From Arcobacter sp. (GTDB lineage: Bacteria > Campylobacterota > Campylobacteria > Campylobacterales > Arcobacteraceae), in the NCBI GenBank assembly GCA_002869565.1, contig PKUJ01000025.1, positions 86,167 to 150,166 of the forward strand: a DNA stretch of 64,000 bases, read 5' to 3'. Under the pieces are notes generated by a model. The model was not told where the DNA came from. It worked only from the letters and a program-made list of their open reading frames with translations, and searched no databases. Of this stretch, positions 55,625 to 64,000 are shown in pieces. Position 1 is the stretch's first letter; each line of letters begins with the position of its first letter. Position numbers and translations under genes: made by a program.

Positions 55625-57229
55625 TTATTGAAACTCTACTCTATTTCTACCATTTGACTTTGCCTTATACAATCTTTCATCAGTAATTTTATATATCTCT
55701 TTACTTGTTTCTATATTATCTGCTGTAGCAGTATATAAACCAATTGAAATTGATATAAACTCACCTGCACTATTGTATTTGTGTTCAATTTTTAATTCTT
55801 CAATAGCTTTTCTAACAACCTCTGCAAAAATTACTGCACTTTCGTGTGTGTTTGATTGAAATATTATTGCAAACTCTTCTCCACCTATTCTAAATGAAAA
55901 ATCGGAAGAACGCTTACATAAACTATTTATTTTTTTTCCAATTGAAGATAAAACATAATCCCCTTTTTGATGTCCATAATTATCATTATATTGTTTAAAA
56001 TGGTCAACATCAAAAATCATAAAAGCAAACATTTGTTCAGATCGGCTAATTCTATTTATCTCTTTTTCAAGCATGATATTAAAATATCTTTTATTGTATA
56101 GAGTTGTTAATTCATCTGTTATAGATAACTGTTCTATTCTTTTTTTATCTGTAATATTTGTTCTTATAGATCTATAACCTATAATATTTTTTTTATCATC
56201 AAAATAAGGAGAAATTGTTGTATAAACCCAATAAATATGACCATCTTTATTTTTATTTTTAACTTCCCCCGTCCAAGTTTTACCTTCTTGTATAGTTTTC
56301 CATAACTCTTCAAAAAATTTTGATGGCATATCTTCATGTCTAACTATGTTATGAGGTTTCCCTATTAACTCTTCTTTTGAGTACCCAGAAATATCACAAA
56401 AAGCTTGGCTTACATCTACAATTTTTCCTCTTTTATCTGTTCTTGAAATAATTACATTTTTGCTAATTAGTTCTAGATTTTTTTCCATTTCTTCATTTAT
56501 TTGATTAATTCTTTTATTTTTATATACTATTATTACTATAATTATCGTGAAAAATAGAATAACCCATAAAAGTTTTTTATAATCAATAGTTTGTTGATAA
56601 TTTACTGCTAACCATTTTTTTGATATTACATTTTTTTCCTCATCTGTTATATTTTTAATCAACTTATTAAATATCCTATTTAAAAGAGGTTCATTCTTAT
56701 TTGTTGCAATAGATAAACTATATTCACCACCTATTTGCCCATCAATTTTTAAGTTTCCTAAATAGTTTTTTTGTATCTCATAGCCAATTATAGGTTGGGC
56801 ATCAATTTGCCCATATATTTCCCCTTTATTAACTTTTTTTAACCCTTCTTGAATATTTTTTACTTCAACGATTTTTATATCAGGATAGGTCTGTTTTAAA
56901 GACTCTTTATAAATTGAATTTTTTAATAATCCAAATTTCTTTTCACTTAAAGTTGATATATCACTAATAAAGAGCTTACCATTTTTAGTTGCAACAACTA
57001 AAGCATAATCTAAATAACTATTTGTAAAATCAAAATATTTAGCACTTTTTTCACTATTTTTTGAAATTGGCATAATATCGCATTTACCACTTTTTATTAA
57101 ATCTACAGTCTCTTCCCAATTTTTAGTTATTTGTAAAGTTATATCTACAGGAACTTCATCTTTTAACAAATTTATATATTCAGAACCAATTCCAATATAT
57201 TTGTTATCTTTGATACTCTCAAGTGGCAT
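55625..57229 (-). CDS. Diguanylate cyclase half (SBP3-TM-PAS-GGDEF) of a split sensor, 534 aa
   Basis: A periplasmic solute-binding (SBP_bac_3) domain (about 10-215), one membrane helix (about 218-238), a PAS domain (about 250-365) with GYSKEELIGKPHNIVRHEDMP, and a GGDEF domain (370-534) whose active loop is RIGGEEFAIIF. GGEEF is a functional variant making cyclic di-GMP. It has no signal peptide and begins right after a TGA in the same frame as the gene at 57230-58981, of which it is the continuation. Confidence 0.85.
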   Translation of the reverse strand: MPLESIKDNKYIGIGSEYINLLKDEVPVDITLQITKNWEETVDLIKSGKCDIMPISKNSEKSAKYFDFTNSYLDYALVVATKNGKLFISDISTLSEKKFGLLKNSIYKESLKQTYPDIKIVEVKNIQEGLKKVNKGEIYGQIDAQPIIGYEIQKNYLGNLKIDGQIGGEYSLSIATNKNEPLLNRIFNKLIKNITDEEKNVISKKWLAVNYQQTIDYKKLLWVILFFTIIIVIIVYKNKRINQINEEMEKNLELISKNVIISRTDKRGKIVDVSQAFCDISGYSKEELIGKPHNIVRHEDMPSKFFEELWKTIQEGKTWTGEVKNKNKDGHIYWVYTTISPYFDDKKNIIGYRSIRTNITDKKRIEQLSITDELTTLYNKRYFNIMLEKEINRISRSEQMFAFMIFDVDHFKQYNDNYGHQKGDYVLSSIGKKINSLCKRSSDFSFRIGGEEFAIIFQSNTHESAVIFAEVVRKAIEELKIEHKYNSAGEFISISIGLYTATADNIETSKEIYKITDERLYKAKSNGRNRVEFQ

Positions 57230-58981
57230 TCAGTTTGGATTAACACACATTAAAAGATTTTTTTTATTTTTTAGAAAATTTATCTCTTCTTGATTTAGCA
57301 TAAATTTTTTCATTTTTGTTGTTTTAGTACCAACCCACTTATTTTTTAAATCAATTTTTTCATAAATAGGAATGATGTTATCAACTTTTTCTATAATTGA
57401 TTTTAATATTGCACTGTTTTTTGAAACTCCAATATAAAGTGGCGTTTTCTTAAAAAAAGAGTAATCGCTTATTCTTATAGTTTTTAAATTTGTAAACCAA
57501 TTCTTTTTAATAAAATACTGAACTGATGATAAATCTTCAATAACTGCATCGGCTTTACCACTTGATACTAATTCTAAAGAACCTGCTGTAGTATTTTGAC
57601 CAATCACAATTATATCTTTAAAGTGTTTTCTTATTATTTTTTCTAAAAAAGAGTTTTTTAAAACTGCAAGGGTTTTACCTTTTAGGTCATCTAAAGAGCT
57701 AATATTCATATCTCTTCTAACAACTAAAGTTGGGATAAAATCAATATCATTTATATTTGTATATTCTACAAACTTTTTTCTCTCTTGTGTCATTGCAATA
57801 TGTGGAGATATATCCAATTCACCAGTTTTCAATTTATTTAAATGTTTACTCCACGATTCAGTTATAAATTCGATATCAATACCTAAATATCTAGCAAAAA
57901 GATTAAAGTAATCAACTGTATATCCTAGGTTCTTCCCTTTTTCAGTAAAATTATAAGGAGCATAACTTTCCATCCCCTGTACTTTTAAAACTGGATGATT
58001 TTTTAAAAATTCTTTCTCTTCTTTTGTAAAGTTTAAATTACTATACTTTTCATTATAATCTTTAAAAATAAAATCTTTTATATTTGAAGTTTTACTTATT
58101 AATCCATATTCTTTATATAATTCATTGATATATTTAACTCTACCTTTATCTATAGTTCCAAGAGTAATACTATTTTTGTTTATTAAATTTTCTATAACAT
58201 TAGCTTCATAGCGTAAATGTTCAATAGATTTTTTGGAATTATATTTTTCATGTATTAATTTTATTATCTCTTCTTTATTTTCTAATGCATAATTCCAGCC
58301 TTTTAGACTTGCATCTTTAAATCTATTTACTCTATCATAATGATTTAAAACTTCATCTTCATTTGTAAATAGCATATCTCCATATAAATCAAAGCCATAA
58401 TTCATTGGATTAATAATATTTATATCTATATTTCTTTGTTTAAAATAAAAAGGTTCATTACTTAAATAAGCTGGGGAGATATCAACATCTTTGTTAATCA
58501 ACTTTAAATAATCATCTTTAGTTCTTTTTCTTATTAAGTTTGGTTTTAAATCAAATTTTTTAAGCAATGCTAAAATTGAAAAACCATCAGTATCATTTGG
58601 ATAAAAAATCATATTTCTCTTATCAAAATCATAAATAGAATTTATTCCACTATTTTTCAAACTAATTAATACATTTGAAGAGTGCTGAAAAATTGGTGCT
58701 AATAAAATAACTGGTTCATTTTTTGATTTATATAAAAAAAGTACAGAATCAGCAATTCCATATTGGGCTTTTCCATCTATAACTTCTTGAATATTATTGT
58801 ATTTTAAATCTCTTTGTTTTAATTCAACATCAAGCCCAACATCATTATAAAATCCTTTCTCCTTTGCAGCATAATATCCTGCAAATTGAAACTGATGAAA
58901 CCACTTTAATTGTAAAGTTACTTTTTCATTAGAAAATAAAGAAGTTAATAATAAAAAAATTAAAAATATAAATCTAAACAT
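57230..58981 (-). CDS. Periplasmic sensor half (NMT1-SBP3) of a split diguanylate cyclase, 583 aa
   Basis: A signal peptide (1-17, FLIFLLLTSLFSN) is followed by an NMT1/THI5-like binding domain (about 20-300; LQLKWFHQFQFAGYYAAKEKGFY) and an SBP_bac_3 domain (about 325-550; FTEKGKNLGYTVDYFNLFARYLGI). It ends at the first residues of a second SBP3 domain (LLMCVNPN). Alone it would be a periplasmic protein with no signalling output. The rest of the protein is in the same frame downstream. Confidence 0.85.
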   Translation of the reverse strand: MFRFIFLIFLLLTSLFSNEKVTLQLKWFHQFQFAGYYAAKEKGFYNDVGLDVELKQRDLKYNNIQEVIDGKAQYGIADSVLFLYKSKNEPVILLAPIFQHSSNVLISLKNSGINSIYDFDKRNMIFYPNDTDGFSILALLKKFDLKPNLIRKRTKDDYLKLINKDVDISPAYLSNEPFYFKQRNIDINIINPMNYGFDLYGDMLFTNEDEVLNHYDRVNRFKDASLKGWNYALENKEEIIKLIHEKYNSKKSIEHLRYEANVIENLINKNSITLGTIDKGRVKYINELYKEYGLISKTSNIKDFIFKDYNEKYSNLNFTKEEKEFLKNHPVLKVQGMESYAPYNFTEKGKNLGYTVDYFNLFARYLGIDIEFITESWSKHLNKLKTGELDISPHIAMTQERKKFVEYTNINDIDFIPTLVVRRDMNISSLDDLKGKTLAVLKNSFLEKIIRKHFKDIIVIGQNTTAGSLELVSSGKADAVIEDLSSVQYFIKKNWFTNLKTIRISDYSFFKKTPLYIGVSKNSAILKSIIEKVDNIIPIYEKIDLKNKWVGTKTTKMKKFMLNQEEINFLKNKKNLLMCVNPN

Positions 58982-59112
58982 AAATCATTCACTCCCACAA
59001 ACTTCTCTTTGATTGACTAAATAAATTATATCTAAAAAAAATATTAAACTCTTTTTAAACATATTAAATTATTGTAAATCATTATTAATATTCATTTAGA
59101 TAAAATATCTCT

Positions 59113-59823
59113 ATGACAGATAAAGTATTTGAAAAATCAATCACAAAGCAATTTGAATTTGACGAAGAGGTAGCATCAGTATTTGATGATATGCTAAATC
59201 GTTCAGTTCCATTTTACAAAGAGATGCAAAGACTCACAATAAATTTTGCAGAAAACTATCTTGAAGACAATGACAAAGTATATGACTTAGGTTGTTCTAC
59301 AGCTTCTACACTTATAGAACTTGCCAAACATTCTTCAAAAAAACTTCAACTTATTGGTATAGACAATTCAAGTGCAATGTTAAATCGTGCAGAAAAAAAG
59401 TCTAAAGCTTTTGGAGTTGATATTAAGTTTATAAATGACGATTTACACAATATATCTTATGATGATGCAAAACTTATCATTTCAAACTATACTTTGCAAT
59501 TTATACGTCCTCTTCAAAGAGAAAAATTAGTAAAAAAAATCTATAATAACCTTCAAAATGATGGTGTTTTTATATTTTGTGAAAAAGTGATTTCATCAAA
59601 TAAAATTCTTGATAAACAATATATAGATGAATATTATGAGTTTAAAAAAACTCAAGGTTATAGTGAATTTGAAATCTCACAAAAAAGAGAAGCTTTAGAA
59701 AATGTTTTAATACCATACACTGAAGACGAAAACAAAAAAATGATACTTGATGCAGGTTTTTCCCACTGTGAAACTCTTTTCAAATGGGTAAACTTTGCTA
59801 CATTTATTGCAATAAAAAAATAA
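59113..59823 (+). CDS. cmoA: Carboxy-S-adenosyl-L-methionine synthase
   Basis: Makes carboxy-SAM from SAM and prephenate for the cmo5U34 modification of tRNA wobble bases. [22 protein letters not shown] at the start, the SAM loop [15 protein letters not shown] and [16 protein letters not shown] [11 protein letters not shown] at the end match CmoA. Length 236 aa is usual. The partner CmoB is not in the window. Confidence 0.92.
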   Translation: MTDKVFEKSITKQFEFDEEVASVFDDMLNRSVPFYKEMQRLTINFAENYLEDNDKVYDLGCSTASTLIELAKHSSKKLQLIGIDNSSAMLNRAEKKSKAFGVDIKFINDDLHNISYDDAKLIISNYTLQFIRPLQREKLVKKIYNNLQNDGVFIFCEKVISSNKILDKQYIDEYYEFKKTQGYSEFEISQKREALENVLIPYTEDENKKMILDAGFSHCETLFKWVNFATFIAIKK

Positions 59824-59833
59824 AAGGAAATAT

Positions 59834-60337
59834 ATGTTAGAAGTTGGACAAACTGCACCAAGTTTTTGTGCACAAAACCAAGATGATATTGAAATTTGTT
59901 CAAGAGATCTTGCCGGGAAATGGATAGTATTATATTTTTATCCAAAAGATTTAACTCCAGGATGTACTACACAAGCTTGTGATTTTACAATACAAGAAGC
60001 TGAATTTGATGACTTAGATGCAATTATTTTAGGTGTTAGTCCAGATGATACTGAAAAACACAGAAAATTTATAGAAAAAAAAGATTTAACAATTACTCTA
60101 CTTTCTGATACAAACAAACAAATGTGTGAAGACTATGGAGTATGGCAATTGAAAAAATTCATGGGTAAAGAGTATATGGGAGTTGTAAGAACTACATTTA
60201 TTATTAATCCAGAAGGAAAGATTACGGCGATTTGGGATAAAGTTAATGTGAGAAAAAAGAAAACCGTAAAAGGTGAAAAAATTGAAATCTTACATGTTAA
60301 TGAAGTTAAAGAAAAACTTCAAGAATTACAAGCATAA
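59834..60337 (+). CDS. bcp: Thiol peroxidase of the BCP/PrxQ type, 167 aa
   Basis: Peroxiredoxin reducing hydroperoxides with thioredoxin. YFYPKDLTPGCTTQACDF carries the peroxidatic cysteine and a resolving cysteine five residues on, as in atypical two-Cys BCP. VVRTTFIINPEGKI is the later conserved strand. It starts ten bases after cmoA. Confidence 0.92.
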   Translation: MLEVGQTAPSFCAQNQDDIEICSRDLAGKWIVLYFYPKDLTPGCTTQACDFTIQEAEFDDLDAIILGVSPDDTEKHRKFIEKKDLTITLLSDTNKQMCEDYGVWQLKKFMGKEYMGVVRTTFIINPEGKITAIWDKVNVRKKKTVKGEKIEILHVNEVKEKLQELQA

Positions 60338-60358
60338 TATAAGTTTACAAGGAAAAAA

Positions 60359-61441
60359 ATGAAACTATTATCAAAAAGTTTAATCACTATTTTTACAGCT
60401 ACATTATTAGCCCAAGGTTTAAATGCGGCAACAACTATTTGTTATAAGAAAGATTGGGAATCTCCATCTACAATCGAAAAAACTAAACTTGATGGTGGAG
60501 AATGTGATGGAAGATTCACATATAAAGAGATGTTAAAAAAAGGTTGGTATTTAAAAGATATCAAAATATCAAAAGCTAAAAAGGGACTTGATTACTCATA
60601 TATTTTATCTGATAAAGAGTTGATTGAAATCGATAATTCTGATTTTATGGACAATAAATTTGCTAAATTAGATTACAAACCAATGGCTGCAAGAATTTCA
60701 AATGTAAGTGAAGAAAATGCAACAATAAATATACCTAATTTAAGAGTTGGTCAAAGTGCTGTTATTCAACATAATTATACAAATACAAAAACTATGCTTG
60801 TAGCAAATGCCTATGTAATAGACTCTAATACAACGGGTTCAACACTAAAGTTAATGCCCTTTTTAGACTTAAAACAAAATGCCTTACCAACATCAAATAG
60901 AAAAGCTGTTGATGGAGATATTGCAATTGTAAATTATCTATATGATACATCACTAATAATTGCGCCATCACAAGATGCTTTTAGTGCAACCAGAGATAAA
61001 TATAAAGATAATAATTTTCTACATTCTGATATTTTTGGAGCAAGACTTAAAATGGAAGGGGAACCTCTACCATCAAAAGAGATGATAAGAGATTTTGCAA
61101 TTTCTCAAAATATTGGAACAATATTCTTTGTAATATCAAATAAAATATATATTGTGGATGCAAAAACATTTGCTGTATTAGAAAAAGGTAATATTTCTTA
61201 TAACTTTGTGGAAGATGAAAAAATGCCATTTTATACAAGAGTTGAAAAAATAGAAAAAAACCCATTTAATTCTATTTTAGATTATAAAAGTTGGTTATCT
61301 TATATTCAACAATTTTTTGGTGATGATAAAAGAACTGAAGAAGAGCAATTACTTGAAGATGAGATAGCAACTGGTGAATTAAGTGTAAAGGGTGACATTT
61401 ATAATAATTATTATGAAGCATTATTAGGACTTAACAAATGA
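60359..61441 (+). CDS. Plasminogen-binding protein-like (PgbA-type) exported protein, 360 aa
   Basis: A signal peptide (1-23, ending GLNA) precedes a mature protein with a conserved LRVGQSAVIQHNY segment and no transmembrane helices. The general pattern and its place just before glcD resemble H. pylori HP0508 (PgbA), named for binding plasminogen. In a free-living relative the true role is probably different and unknown. The C-terminus is acidic. Its stop overlaps the glcD start by four bases. Confidence 0.78.
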   Translation: MKLLSKSLITIFTATLLAQGLNAATTICYKKDWESPSTIEKTKLDGGECDGRFTYKEMLKKGWYLKDIKISKAKKGLDYSYILSDKELIEIDNSDFMDNKFAKLDYKPMAARISNVSEENATINIPNLRVGQSAVIQHNYTNTKTMLVANAYVIDSNTTGSTLKLMPFLDLKQNALPTSNRKAVDGDIAIVNYLYDTSLIIAPSQDAFSATRDKYKDNNFLHSDIFGARLKMEGEPLPSKEMIRDFAISQNIGTIFFVISNKIYIVDAKTFAVLEKGNISYNFVEDEKMPFYTRVEKIEKNPFNSILDYKSWLSYIQQFFGDDKRTEEEQLLEDEIATGELSVKGDIYNNYYEALLGLNK

Positions 61442-62826
61442 TAGAAGAAGAACACTTAGATTATATTTCTTCTATAGTTGGAAAAGAAAATGTAAAAAGT
61501 GACAAAGCTCACAAAATTGCTTATTGTTATGATGCAACAAGGGAAAGATTTGAGCCTGATGCTATTGTATTTCCAAGAGATGAAGAAGATATATCAAAAA
61601 TACTAAAATTTTGTAATGAAAATCAAATTATAATCGTGCCAAGAGGTGCAGGTTCTGGATTCACAGGTGGAGCACTTCCATCAAAAGGTGGAATTATCTT
61701 AAGTCTAGAACGACATATGAATAAATTATTAGAAATCGATATGGAAAATATGGTTGGAGTTGTTCAACCAGGACTTATAAATATGGAATTTCAAAAAGCA
61801 GTTGAGAAAGTAGGACTGTTTTATCCTCCGGATCCAGCAAGTGAAGAGTATTCAACATTAGGTGGGAATGTATCAGAAAATGCAGGAGGAATGAGAGCAG
61901 CTAAGTATGGAATAACAAAAGATTATGTTGTAGCACTAAGAGCTGTACTTCCAAATGGTGAAATAATAACTTGCGGTAAAAAAACAATAAAAGATGTTGC
62001 AGGATATAATACAGCAGGTATTTTAATAGCTAGTGAAGGGACACTTGCTGTTATTACTGAAATAACATTAAAATTAATTCCAAAACCTAAATTCAAGCAA
62101 ACATACATGGGTGTTTTCCCAGATGTTACAAAAGCTATGAATGCAGTATTCAAATCATTAGCAGCAGGTGCAAATCCAGTTGCAATGGAATTTTTAGATG
62201 CACTGGTAATAAAAGCTTTAAAACAAAAATTTCCAAATATTGCTTTACCAGAAGAAGCAGGAGGAATATTAGTAGGAGATGTTGATGGAAGTTCACCAGC
62301 AGAAATAGAAGCTCAGTTAGAAACTTTGAAGAATTCATTTGCAGAATATGGATCAACAGATTTTATAATTGCTAAAGACGATGCAGAAGGTGCAAAACTT
62401 TGGTTTGCAAGAAGAAATGCATCACCAGCAACAATGATTTATGGAACAAAAAAATTAAACGAAGATATCTCTGTACCTAGAAGTAAACTACCAGAAGCAT
62501 TAGATGAAATATACAAAATTGGTGATAAATATGGATTTAATGTTCCTTGTTTTGGTCACGCAGGAGATGGAAATATTCATGTTAATGTAATGGTTAAAGA
62601 TAAAACAAATGAAAAAGAGATGGAAGATGGACATAAAGCTATTGAAGAGATTTTTCAATTAGTTGTAGATATGGGAGGAACTTTATCTGGAGAACATGGA
62701 ATAGGTCTGTCAAAAGCTCCTTTTATGAGCATTGCTTTTAATAAAGCAGAATTAGATCTATTTAAAAATATCAAAAAAGCATTTGACCCAAATAATATAT
62801 TAAATCCTTTTAAAATGGGACTTTAA
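61438..62826 (+). CDS. glcD: FAD-linked oxidase, glycolate/lactate oxidase subunit GlcD
   Basis: FAD-binding type 4 oxidoreductase. IIVPRGAGSGFTGGALPSKGGI (about 62-83) and YSTLGGNVSENAGGMRAAKYG form the FAD site; CFGHAGDGNIHVNVMV and GTLSGEHGIGLSKAPFM near the end are the GlcD/D-lactate dehydrogenase signature. Length 462 aa is normal. It oxidises an alpha-hydroxy acid such as glycolate or D-lactate. GlcE/GlcF partners are not adjacent. Confidence 0.92.
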   Translation: MIEEEHLDYISSIVGKENVKSDKAHKIAYCYDATRERFEPDAIVFPRDEEDISKILKFCNENQIIIVPRGAGSGFTGGALPSKGGIILSLERHMNKLLEIDMENMVGVVQPGLINMEFQKAVEKVGLFYPPDPASEEYSTLGGNVSENAGGMRAAKYGITKDYVVALRAVLPNGEIITCGKKTIKDVAGYNTAGILIASEGTLAVITEITLKLIPKPKFKQTYMGVFPDVTKAMNAVFKSLAAGANPVAMEFLDALVIKALKQKFPNIALPEEAGGILVGDVDGSSPAEIEAQLETLKNSFAEYGSTDFIIAKDDAEGAKLWFARRNASPATMIYGTKKLNEDISVPRSKLPEALDEIYKIGDKYGFNVPCFGHAGDGNIHVNVMVKDKTNEKEMEDGHKAIEEIFQLVVDMGGTLSGEHGIGLSKAPFMSIAFNKAELDLFKNIKKAFDPNNILNPFKMGL

Positions 62827-62854
62827 TAAAAATAAATTTTAGAAAAGAGAGAAA

Positions 62855-63649
62855 GTGGAAGAAACAGAGCTTGTTAAGCATCCAGTTAAAACTTTATTAA
62901 ATGCACTAGATTCATTTTTTAACGATGATACAACATATTATGCTGCAAGTCTCAGCTTCTTTACTATCTTCTCAATTCTTCCAATAATAGCTCTTCTTAT
63001 TGCTATTATCTCAAGTTTTGATATAGTACAAGGATATTTAGACATCTTCGTAAACTATATTTTTGACGTGCTTAATCCAACTCAGTCAAAAGCATTTATT
63101 GATACCTTTAAAAACTATATTTCAAACTCTAATAAACTTGGATATATAGGTATAATTTATATGCTTTTTGTTTTTATTATGTTTTTTAAAGATTACGAGT
63201 ATATAGTTAATAAAATACATAAAGCAAAAAGAAAACCACTATTACAATCTTTTTTCTTTTATCTAATCTTTTTAGTTACATTGCCTTTGATGTTAGCAGC
63301 AGTGAATATAGCTTTAAGTTTTTATGACAATAGTATTTTTAATTATGTAATTACATTTTTATTTGCATGGTTCATATTTTTTGGATTATTTAAACTTAGT
63401 GTTAATAAACATATCTATTTCAAAGCAGCAGCAGTATCTTCTTTATTTACACTAATTGTACTATCAATTACAAAAAACTTATTTATCTATTATGTAATAT
63501 ATAATAAAACATATACAACAATATATGGCTCACTTGCTATTCTTCTTTTTTCATTCTTTTGGATTTATATTTCATGGGTTATATACTTATATGGAATAAA
63601 AATATGTCATAGAATAAATATGCAAGAAGAATTAAAAAAGAAGATTTAA
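62855..63649 (+). CDS. YihY/virulence factor BrkB family membrane protein, 264 aa
   Basis: Six hydrophobic helices; DDTTYYAASLSFFTIFSILPII (about 24-45) is the family's opening signature, and FFWIYISWVIYLYGIKI closes the protein. Formerly mislabelled RNase BN. The start is a GTG at 62855, 28 bases after glcD, with a weak GAGAGA upstream. A 14-base duplication covers the stop codon region. Confidence 0.88.
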   Translation: MEETELVKHPVKTLLNALDSFFNDDTTYYAASLSFFTIFSILPIIALLIAIISSFDIVQGYLDIFVNYIFDVLNPTQSKAFIDTFKNYISNSNKLGYIGIIYMLFVFIMFFKDYEYIVNKIHKAKRKPLLQSFFFYLIFLVTLPLMLAAVNIALSFYDNSIFNYVITFLFAWFIFFGLFKLSVNKHIYFKAAAVSSLFTLIVLSITKNLFIYYVIYNKTYTTIYGSLAILLFSFFWIYISWVIYLYGIKICHRINMQEELKKKI

Positions 63650-63732
63650 AAAAGAAGATTTAAAAATATATCTTAGGCGTTCCAAGCTATGTTCATTACA
63701 TTCACATAAAGTTTTTCACTAATAAAGATATC

Positions 63733-63772
63733 ACATCTAATAAAAGTAAAGCAGTTTACTTTTATTAGATGT
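63733..63772. terminator. Perfect 18-bp stem-loop next to tRNA-Thr
   Basis: The arm 63733-63750 is exactly inverted at 63755-63772 over a four-base loop. It stands three bases beyond the 3' end of the minus-strand tRNA-Thr and downstream of the plus-strand yihY-like gene, so it can end transcription from both sides. Confidence 0.65.
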
Positions 63773-63774
63773 TC

Positions 63775-63851
63775 TGGTGCCCACAACAGGAATCGAACCT
63801 GTAACCTCTTGCTTACCATGCAATTGCTCTACCGATTGGAGCTATGCGGGC
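63775..63851 (-). tRNA. tRNA-Thr (anticodon GGT)
   Basis: A 77-base cloverleaf. Acceptor GCCCGCA pairs with TGTGGGC (one G-U), D-stem GCTC/GAGC, anticodon loop ATGGTAA (GGT), T-arm ACAGGTTCGATTCCTGT and encoded CCA. The top pair of the anticodon stem is A-G mismatched. Confidence 0.92.
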
Positions 63852-63873
63852 TTAGGATGCGCTAGAAGAGCAA

Positions 63874-64000
63874 TTATTGTCTCTTGTAAGCATCTTTGTT
63901 GGGAATCATTTTCTTAGGCCCAAAAGTATTTCCACCAACAAATAAAGAAGGCTTTTTAATAATAGGCTTCTTAAGTAAAACAATTTTAGCTTTTAAGTTC
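63874..64000 (-). CDS. 3' end of an unidentified gene (partial)
   Basis: A minus-strand frame enters from the right edge and stops at TAA 63874-63876. Its last about 41 residues are lysine-rich and end GGNTFGPKKMIPNKDAYKRQ. I do not recognise it. It ends 22 bases before tRNA-Thr, so the tRNA may be read from the same transcript. Confidence 0.5.
   Translation of the reverse strand, partial: NLKAKIVLLKKPIIKKPSLFVGGNTFGPKKMIPNKDAYKRQ

Larger units (their letters stand above)
55625..58981 (-). pseudogene. Multi-domain sensor diguanylate cyclase split by in-frame TGA
   Basis: Joined across TGA (57230-57232), the frame encodes about 1118 aa: signal peptide, NMT1/THI5-like domain, two SBP3 domains, membrane helix, PAS, GGDEF. 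The stop falls within CVNPN-x-MPLES, where related SBP3 domains have Trp (PNWMP), so TGG has become TGA. Confidence 0.72.

Noticed and set aside
57230..57232. TGA as a selenocysteine codon
   Set aside because: Relatives have Trp, not Cys, at this place in the SBP3 domain and no SECIS-like hairpin directly follows.

Overview
The window is AT-rich chromosomal DNA, most likely from a marine or free-living member of the Arcobacter group (Campylobacterota). Pointers are the kdsA/ribH/nusB/pyrF neighbourhood, a plasminogen-binding-like gene next to glcD as in Helicobacter, histidine kinases with the AHQWRQPLS H-box common in this phylum, and strongly AT-biased third codon positions. No rRNA, CRISPR array, transposase or integrase is visible.

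Positions 1-25,200 are an aromatic-acid catabolic region. Three peripheral enzymes converge on protocatechuate: PobA (4-hydroxybenzoate), MobA (3-hydroxybenzoate) and a VanA-type Rieske demethylase (vanillate or similar). An eleven-gene minus-strand operon (24044 down to 13585) then encodes the complete protocatechuate 4,5-cleavage route to pyruvate and oxaloacetate: tautomerase GalD, lactonase LigI, aldolase LigK, hydratase LigJ, ring-cleavage dioxygenase LigAB and dehydrogenase LigC. It ends with a DctPQM TRAP transporter and an outer-membrane porin. A second DctP gene heads the vanA operon without its own membrane subunits. Regulators present are IclR (next to pobA), two MarR, and an AraC. 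A 15-bp palindrome, GTTCG-N5-CGAAC, recurs upstream of the lig operon, the vanA operon and mobA; in the first two it sits at exactly the same distance from a TATAGT -10 box. mobA additionally has MarR-type operators over its start site. An acyl-CoA dehydrogenase and a TauD dioxygenase/class II aldolase pair have no assigned substrate.

Positions 25,200-32,900 hold an ABC1/UbiB kinase, a fructose PTS (fruB fusion, fruK, and fruA interrupted by one in-frame stop) and a TetR regulator. Positions 32,900-39,200 are signalling genes: a Cache histidine kinase with a divergent OmpR-type regulator, an EI24 membrane protein, and an operon of a PAS histidine kinase, an unknown 178-aa protein and a radical SAM protein whose reading frame has no ATG, GTG or TTG start before its iron-sulfur motif. 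Five tRNA genes follow (Gln, two identical Gly, CAT-anticodon, Ser).

Positions 39,900-55,600 are housekeeping genes (pyrF, nusB, ribH, kdsA, a K+ channel, an FMN glutamate-synthase-like protein, murA, a secretin, yigZ, tlyA, ribF). The ribH-kdsA junction carries about 1.7 kb of foreign-looking DNA: a single GC-richer gene arranged like an integron cassette, with GTTATGC before the gene and a 59-bp attC-like site after it, then a perfect 17-bp hairpin and a roughly 500-bp non-coding element with imperfect inverted termini. Positions 55,600-64,000 contain a large periplasmic-sensor diguanylate cyclase split by a TGA at a position where TGG (Trp) is expected, then cmoA, bcp, a PgbA-like protein, glcD, a YihY protein, tRNA-Thr, and the 3' end of an unidentified gene.

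All calls come from reading sequence motifs and remembered family features; no database search was run.
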